37,915 nucleotides of DNA, taken from Treponema sp. UBA792. Lineage in GTDB: Bacteria; Spirochaetota; Spirochaetia; Treponematales; Treponemataceae. A program made the position numbers and the translations under genes. This document shows, piece by piece, positions 33,943 through 37,915 of this stretch. The notes below the pieces were generated by a model. The model was not told the DNA's origin. It ran no database searches and saw nothing but the letters and a program-made list of their open reading frames with translations. Each line of letters begins with the position of its first letter. Within the stretch, counting starts at the first letter, position 1. The DNA lies in NCBI GenBank assembly GCA_002296965.1, contig DBIW01000007.1, positions 18,509 to 56,423 of the forward strand, written 5' to 3'.

Positions 33943-34507
33943 ATTTCCGGCTTTTGGGAAGCGCGAATTTTTCCGTGTCGATTCCCTCAAGTTTAAGAAG
34001 CGCGATTTTGTTTTTGATTCCGCCACCATAGCCAGTGAGACTTCCGTTTGAGCCAAGCACCCGGTGGCACGGAACGACAATGCAGATCGGATTCCAGCCG
34101 ACAGCTCCGCCCACAGCCTGCGCGCTCATTTTCTTTAGCCCTTTTTGCGCGGCGATATTTTTTGCAATCCCGCCGTAAGTCGCCGTCGCACCGAACGGAA
34201 TTTTCAGCATCTCATCAACAACCAGTTTTCTGAAAGGCGTAAGATTTTCAATTCTGAATTCCGGCGTAAAGTCCGGCTCTCTTCCGGAAAAATAAACGTC
34301 AAGCCAGCGGCAGGTTTCCGAAATCACAGGAAACAAATCAATGAAATCCGCGGAATCCGCAGAAAGCTTCTTTACCTCACCAGCTGAATTTTCTGCGTGC
34401 TTTTTCTCGTCGAACGAATATTCAAACCAAAGACCGGTCAGGAATTTTCCATCGCTTTCGATAAAAATTTTTCCGAGCGGAGAAGCATACTCAAAAATAT
34501 ATTTCAT
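33935..34507 (-). CDS. ogt: methylated-DNA--protein-cysteine methyltransferase
   Basis: 190-aa suicide repair protein that takes methyl groups from O6-methylguanine onto its own Cys, here in IVVPCHRVLGSNGSLTGYGGG. The N-terminal half is the usual ribonuclease-H-like domain, and IPFGATATYGGIAKNIA marks the start of the catalytic domain. The ATG directly touches the stop of the YkgJ-like gene upstream, so it is the last gene of a tight minus-strand run that also carries a toxin-antitoxin pair. Confidence 0.92.
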   Translation of the reverse strand: MKYIFEYASPLGKIFIESDGKFLTGLWFEYSFDEKKHAENSAGEVKKLSADSADFIDLFPVISETCRWLDVYFSGREPDFTPEFRIENLTPFRKLVVDEMLKIPFGATATYGGIAKNIAAQKGLKKMSAQAVGGAVGWNPICIVVPCHRVLGSNGSLTGYGGGIKNKIALLKLEGIDTEKFALPKSRKFM

Positions 34508-35002
34508 CTATTCAACCTCAGCAAATTTTTCGCGCCAGTCCTTCACGATGTCGGGATGGGAAGAAGCGTAAGAAAGGATTTTCCCACCAAGCCCGGATTT
34601 CACAAGCTCCTGAACTTCAGAGAACGGAAGCCGGTTCACCGCAGGGCAGGTCTTAGTCAGCGCGACAAAAATTTTTCCACCAGCGGATTTTCTCACAGCA
34701 CGCAGCGGCCAGATTTTGCAGTCGAACGGCTTTTCCTCGGCAGAGAGAACGCAGCCTTTTTCAGAATCCAAAAACGGACAGGCGACCTCCTCGTCAGGCT
34801 CATCGGTTTTGTAGCCGGCTGAAAGGTCAACGGTGAACGAATCTTTCCCTACAGGGCGGAAACGTGCAAGCGGAAATTTTTTCTCAAGCCGTTCCTTTGT
34901 CTCCCGGTCAAAAAGCGGAGTTTCCCAAAGGCTCTGGCGGCGGAATGAGCAGCAGAACCGGCATGACGCGCAGTCGGATTTTTTTAAGATTTTTGAAAGC
35001 AT
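34508..35002 (-). CDS. YkgJ-family cysteine cluster protein (second copy)
   Basis: 164 aa with CASCRFCC at residues 11-18, then ACPFLDSEKGC, FDCKIWPLRA and KTCPAVN: the ordered Cys pattern of the YkgJ family. It is only distantly like the other YkgJ-type protein in this window, so not a recent duplicate. It sits 2 bases after the YgiT-type gene and 0 bases before ogt. Role unknown. Confidence 0.72.
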   Translation of the reverse strand: MLSKILKKSDCASCRFCCSFRRQSLWETPLFDRETKERLEKKFPLARFRPVGKDSFTVDLSAGYKTDEPDEEVACPFLDSEKGCVLSAEEKPFDCKIWPLRAVRKSAGGKIFVALTKTCPAVNRLPFSEVQELVKSGLGGKILSYASSHPDIVKDWREKFAEVE

Positions 35003-35004
35003 GG

Positions 35005-35253
35005 TCAGCTGCCGGACAATGCGGAAACAGGATGTCTGTATTCCATGATGGCGATTTCCTGTCCGGAAGAAAAGCAGCTGTCGGCGCGCGCATAAATTTC
35101 ATCCGCCGTCTGCTCGTCAAGATAATATTCTCCGCAGTCGCAGCACACCATTGCAGGTACATTGCGGAAAATCACCGTCGCATTTCCGCGGTTCAGCACA
35201 ACCTGAGCAAATCCTTTTTCCATATCTCCGAATCTGCAAACCGGACATTTCAT
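35005..35253 (-). CDS. YgiT-type zinc-finger antitoxin-like protein
   Basis: 82 aa. Zn ligands CPVC at residues 3-6 and CCDCGE near 37-42, as in the N-terminal domain of MqsA/YgiT. The C-terminal helix-turn-helix of full MqsA is absent, as in the short YgiT-like partners of DUF4258 proteins. The start at 35253 is set by GGAGGAACTG just upstream and lies 1 base after the toxin-like gene; a longer frame to 35307 is rejected. Confidence 0.72.
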   Translation of the reverse strand: MKCPVCRFGDMEKGFAQVVLNRGNATVIFRNVPAMVCCDCGEYYLDEQTADEIYARADSCFSSGQEIAIMEYRHPVSALSGS

Positions 35254-35254
35254 A

Positions 35255-35530
35255 TCAGTTCCTCCGTTCTGTAAAATCGTCTGTCCACCGCTCCGCATCC
35301 GGCTCATATACCGTAATCACATATTCCGTATCGTCGGCAGGATTATATGCGGAGACAACATGAACTGGGCGCATACCGTCATATCCAAGAATAAGCCTGC
35401 TTGAATAAGGCGTATCGTCCGGATATTCCTTTATCACATCTCCGTTTTCTATGACGGATTTTATGACATCTGGGGAAAAGCCCCGCTCCGCCATACGCCT
35501 GAAAACGTGTCCAGAAAAAAAATATCTCAC
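35255..35530 (-). CDS. DUF4258 protein, candidate RelE-like toxin
   Basis: 91 aa. It matches the DUF4258 pattern (SGHVFRRMAERGFSPDVIKS, then ENGDVIKEYPDD, then RPVHVVSAYN and YVITVYEPD), a family thought to share the small RelE/BrnT-like toxin fold. The start is GTG at 35530, preceded by AGGAGG with a 9-base gap; a longer frame to 35557 is less likely. Gene order, toxin first and antitoxin second, is seen with other MqsRA-type pairs. Activity is untested. Confidence 0.7.
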   Translation of the reverse strand: MRYFFSGHVFRRMAERGFSPDVIKSVIENGDVIKEYPDDTPYSSRLILGYDGMRPVHVVSAYNPADDTEYVITVYEPDAERWTDDFTERRN

Positions 35531-35598
35531 CCGAAACTTCCTCCTGAATACCGACACAGATTACCATGACAGCAGAAATTTTTCCACGGCAAAGCCTC

Positions 35599-36519
35599 TC
35601 ACATCTCCGCTTCGCCGTAGAATTTATCCAAAATGATGTCGGGCTTGTACGAAAGTTTCGCCTTGCGCAGTCCCTCGACTCCCATGTCCTCCTCGCGGTT
35701 AAGGTAAATAAAATTTTCAGCTTCCTTCGCAAAAAGATTGTTCACCACGGAATACGCGCCGTCCGCCGCATAATCTGAAAGAGCCTTTTCAAAATGAATG
35801 TCCAGAACCTGAGGGGAAACCGGACTTGCAAGCGTCATCGCGGCAGGATTTTTATCAACGTAAAGAACTCCGCCACGGATATTCAGCGCATAATGAAATT
35901 GAACCGCAGAGGCAATGCTCTGTTTCTCAAGCACAAGCGCATGGTCAGGATTTTCGCCGGAAGAAAATTTCTCATCCAGCCATTTTTCTTCTATGTAAAT
36001 GATGTCGTCCGCAATGTCGTTTTTTGGAAAAGTTTTGAATTCCCAGCGGTTCTCGTAAAGCCGCATGAACCGCGCGATGTGATTTTTTTTCTTGTGGAAT
36101 TTCTGCCCCGGAAGTTCCGCGAGGTTTTTCGCAAGGTAAATGTAGTCGCTGTCGTTGCGGTCGGAATTCCAGCTGATTTTAATTCCCGGAAAATTTTCGG
36201 CAAGACAGGAATCAATCTCGTTTTTCTGGTCGCGCGTGCAAAGGCAGAATCTGAGAGGCATTTTTTCCGCGGAACATTTTTCAACAAGAAAAGAAATCGC
36301 ATTCTTCAGCGCGGAATTTTCAGAAACCGCAAGAGGAAAACCGAATCCGTTTCTGCCGCCGTTTCCGTTGTAACGCCGGAACAGAAATCCGTCCCTGACC
36401 AAAAGCTCGATTCCGTATTTGTCCTGAAGAAGAAAAATGCTTGCAGGCGCGCTGTCGCTTCCCAAAAGTTTTTCCGCGCGGAGGTTCTGTCCAAGCCACT
36501 CAAAGTCAGAAAGATTCAT
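35599..36519 (-). CDS. DUF2156-like GNAT-fold protein
   Basis: 306 aa resembling the COG4866/DUF2156 group, related to the acyltransferase half of phosphatidylglycerol lysyltransferases. Family-like parts: KFHKKKNHIARFMRLYENRW in the middle and, near the end, FIYLNREEDMGVEGLRKAKL. No membrane segments, so it is a soluble protein. It may transfer an aminoacyl or acyl group; the substrate is not known. It precedes the toxin-antitoxin pair by about 70 bases on the same strand. Confidence 0.7.
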   Translation of the reverse strand: MNLSDFEWLGQNLRAEKLLGSDSAPASIFLLQDKYGIELLVRDGFLFRRYNGNGGRNGFGFPLAVSENSALKNAISFLVEKCSAEKMPLRFCLCTRDQKNEIDSCLAENFPGIKISWNSDRNDSDYIYLAKNLAELPGQKFHKKKNHIARFMRLYENRWEFKTFPKNDIADDIIYIEEKWLDEKFSSGENPDHALVLEKQSIASAVQFHYALNIRGGVLYVDKNPAAMTLASPVSPQVLDIHFEKALSDYAADGAYSVVNNLFAKEAENFIYLNREEDMGVEGLRKAKLSYKPDIILDKFYGEAEM

Positions 36520-36621
36520 GCAATAAAAATAATCATAAAAAACGAAGTTTGCAACAGATTTTTGTATAGTAGAAATTCAGCCGCCCCTCTCCGATTTATA
36601 GACTGAAAAAAAACGATGTAG

Positions 36622-36627
36622 TATGAT
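36622..36627 (+). promoter_or_regulatory. -10 of the AT-rich small-gene cassette
   Basis: TATGAT, 7 bases before the ATG at 36635. No Shine-Dalgarno lies before that ATG, again the leaderless arrangement. The -35 is unclear. Confidence 0.4.
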
Positions 36628-36634
36628 GAAAACC

Positions 36635-36916
36635 ATGGAAACACCAAAAACGCCGGATTATGCGGTTCTGAGCAGCTGCGGAAAATACACGTCATTCACT
36701 TTTAAAAACCACAGCATAAGATTCAGAACCTCAGCCGCGCTGAAAAAATACACGGAAATCAAAAAATGGGATTCAGGCTATCTGGTTGTAACTGCGGACT
36801 ACAAGAAACTCGGTCTCACAGAAGAATACATTGACCTGATTCCAATTCTGAAAGATTTGCATTTTAATGAAAAAGAATTTCTAGCCCCGATAAAGGAAGT
36901 GAAAATTGAATACTGA
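36635..36916 (+). CDS. Small hypothetical protein, cassette gene 1
   Basis: 93 aa (97 if started at 36623). Beta-rich first half (KYTSFTFKNHSIRFRTS), a central WDSGYLVVTADYK, and a helical end (EEYIDLIPILKDL, then FLAPIKEVKIEY). No family recognised with confidence. AT-rich compared with the rest of the window. The next gene starts inside its last 11 bases, so the two are coupled. Confidence 0.55.
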   Translation: METPKTPDYAVLSSCGKYTSFTFKNHSIRFRTSAALKKYTEIKKWDSGYLVVTADYKKLGLTEEYIDLIPILKDLHFNEKEFLAPIKEVKIEY

Positions 36917-37142
36917 AAAAATCAAGGAACTGGCAGACAACGCGGAAGTAATCATCTGCGGATACGCATTCTCAAAATGTGAAAACGGCATTTCAGTCTT
37001 AAATCTGAATGCTCCCGACCATGCCGCAGTTTTTTCAAACGAAGGAGAAATGCTTGAAACCAGCATGGACGACATAGAACTTTCAATAGTCCGGGACTAT
37101 CTTAAAAAAAGCAGAAAATATATGGAATGTGAAAATGCCTAA
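36906..37142 (+). CDS. Small hypothetical protein, cassette gene 2
   Basis: 78 aa starting at TTG, supported by AGGAAG about 6 bases upstream and the 11-base overlap with gene 1. Acidic; the N-terminal half is beta-like (AEVIICGYAFSKCENGISVLNL) and the C-terminal half a helix (SIVRDYLKKSRKYME). Not recognised. Gene 3 overlaps its end by 8 bases. Size and spacing resemble the short partner of a two-gene antitoxin/toxin-like module. Confidence 0.55.
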   Translation: MNTEKIKELADNAEVIICGYAFSKCENGISVLNLNAPDHAAVFSNEGEMLETSMDDIELSIVRDYLKKSRKYMECENA

Positions 37143-37413
37143 ATATTTTGAATTCAAAGTCTGCGGATATTATCTATACTTTACCGCAAAATGCATTGTT
37201 GAAGCATTTCATGTTCACGCAAGCGATTCAAAACTTACAGAAGAAGGAGCTGCTAAATTTTTCGTCAGAGAAGACGGCTCAACATTGATACAGAAAAAAG
37301 GAACTCTTAATGACAAAGAAATTCGAAAAATACAAGAGTTCATAAAAGACAATTACAAAGATATGTACAAGACTTGGGCTGTCTTGAGCGAAAACGGATT
37401 CTACAAAAAATAA
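37135..37413 (+). CDS. DUF4160-like small protein, cassette gene 3
   Basis: 92 aa. The order FEFKVCGYYLYFTAK, FHVHASDSK, AKFFVRED, then a helix NDKEIRKIQEFIKDNYKDM and a conserved-looking W (KTWAVL) fits DUF4160, small proteins often encoded beside DUF2442 or other small genes in toxin-antitoxin-like sets. The ATG at 37135 is preferred over the GTG two codons upstream. Function unknown. Confidence 0.5.
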   Translation: MPKYFEFKVCGYYLYFTAKCIVEAFHVHASDSKLTEEGAAKFFVREDGSTLIQKKGTLNDKEIRKIQEFIKDNYKDMYKTWAVLSENGFYKK

Positions 37414-37433
37414 AACCAAAAAGGAAACAAAAT

Positions 37434-37915
37434 ATGAAATTCATTTCGTGGAACGTGAACGGACTTCGCGCCGTGATGGGAAAAAACTTTATGGAGGCGT
37501 TCGGCTCGCTCGGCGCGGATTTTTTCTGCCTGCAGGAGACAAAGCTCCAGGCCGGGCAGATTCAGATGGAGCTTCCGGGCTATCATCAGTTCTGGAACTA
37601 CGCCGAAAAAAAAGGATATTCAGGAACCGCGATTTTTGCAAAGCACGAGCCGATTTGTGCAAGCTACGGAATCGGAACGCCTGAGCACGACACGGAAGGC
37701 CGCGTAATCACTCTTGAATACGAGAAATTTTTCCTTGTGACGGTCTACACGCCGAATTCTCAGGACGAGCTGCGCCGCCTTGAATACAGAATGAAATGGG
37801 AAGACGACTTCCGCGCGTATCTTAAAACGCTCGCCGAAAAAAAAGGCGTGATTGTCTGCGGAGACATGAACGTTGCCCACGAGGAAATCGACATCAAAAA
37901 TCCAAAGACGAACCG
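37434..37915 (+). CDS. xth: exodeoxyribonuclease III, partial (cut by window end)
   Basis: The first 160 residues are in the window and the frame is open to the edge. It starts with MKFISWNVNGLRAV, followed by FFCLQETKLQ (metal-binding Glu), VTVYTPNSQ and the catalytic-site GDMNVAHEEIDI, as in ExoIII/ExoA AP endonucleases of base excision repair. AAGGAA precedes the ATG. About 90-100 residues should lie beyond the window. GC content returns to that of the core genes here. Confidence 0.93.
   Translation, partial: MKFISWNVNGLRAVMGKNFMEAFGSLGADFFCLQETKLQAGQIQMELPGYHQFWNYAEKKGYSGTAIFAKHEPICASYGIGTPEHDTEGRVITLEYEKFFLVTVYTPNSQDELRRLEYRMKWEDDFRAYLKTLAEKKGVIVCGDMNVAHEEIDIKNPKTN

Noticed and set aside
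1..37915. tRNA, rRNA, CRISPR arrays, prophage or insertion sequences
   Set aside because: Looked for on both strands by eye (cloverleaf ends, regularly spaced repeats, transposase or integrase motifs) and found none.

Overview
The window looks like a chromosomal segment of a spirochaete, most likely a Treponema. Several proteins point there together: a secreted protein of the DUF2259 type, an Ig-like/lamin-tail surface protein, a very large TPR protein with an acidic cytoplasmic N-terminus and one membrane segment (the architecture of the spirochaetal flagellar collar protein FlcA), and a lipoprotein promoter interrupted by a poly-G tract as in Treponema pallidum tpr genes. Metabolism looks anaerobic: indolepyruvate:ferredoxin oxidoreductase and an [FeFe]-hydrogenase-like sensor. 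There are no rRNA, tRNA or CRISPR loci and no insertion sequences. The genus call is inference from gene content.

Layout, left to right. (1) 23-2840, minus: fabD-fabF-fabZ for fatty acid synthesis, with a consensus-like promoter and a perfect 14-bp inverted repeat over the predicted start site. (2) ssb on plus at 3338, after about 400 gene-free bases. (3) 3800-8214, minus: a long U32 (RlhA-like) RNA-hydroxylation protein, the Ig/lamin-tail protein and the DUF2259 protein, separated by strong hairpins. (4) An orphan membrane protein (+). (5) 9163-17024, minus: a long co-directional run of a hydrolase-like protein that has lost its catalytic Ser and His, TrhP-type U32 protein, outer-membrane-like protein, lipoprotein phosphoesterase, TPR protein and a SEC59-type lipid kinase; the first four are joined by ATGA overlaps. 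(6) metA (acetyl-CoA type by residue 111) and galT on plus. (7) iorA-iorB-paaK-Na+/solute symporter, minus: aryl-2-oxoacid to aryl-CoA metabolism, with a second promoter before paaK. (8) Lipoprotein plus predicted outer-membrane protein, plus strand, behind a promoter whose 18-bp spacer contains G10: a strong candidate for phase variation. (9) MFS transporter (-). (10) A soluble chemoreceptor made of ferredoxin, [FeFe]-hydrogenase H-domain, another Fe-S domain and an MCP signalling domain (-). (11) YkgJ-like protein, adenine deaminase and HD nucleotidase (+), a purine salvage operon. (12) DUF2156-like protein, DUF4258/YgiT-type toxin-antitoxin pair, second YkgJ-like protein and ogt (-). (13) An AT-rich three-gene cassette ending in a DUF4160-like protein, then exonuclease III cut off by the window end.

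Gene starts were moved inside several longer reading frames using Shine-Dalgarno sites, lipoboxes, ATGA overlaps or promoter position. Several genes without a usable Shine-Dalgarno have an extended -10 ending 6-8 bases before the ATG, suggesting leaderless transcripts. The most interesting items are the poly-G promoter, the hydrogenase-type chemoreceptor, the pseudo-hydrolase in a translationally coupled operon, the fab operator, and the small AT-rich cassette.
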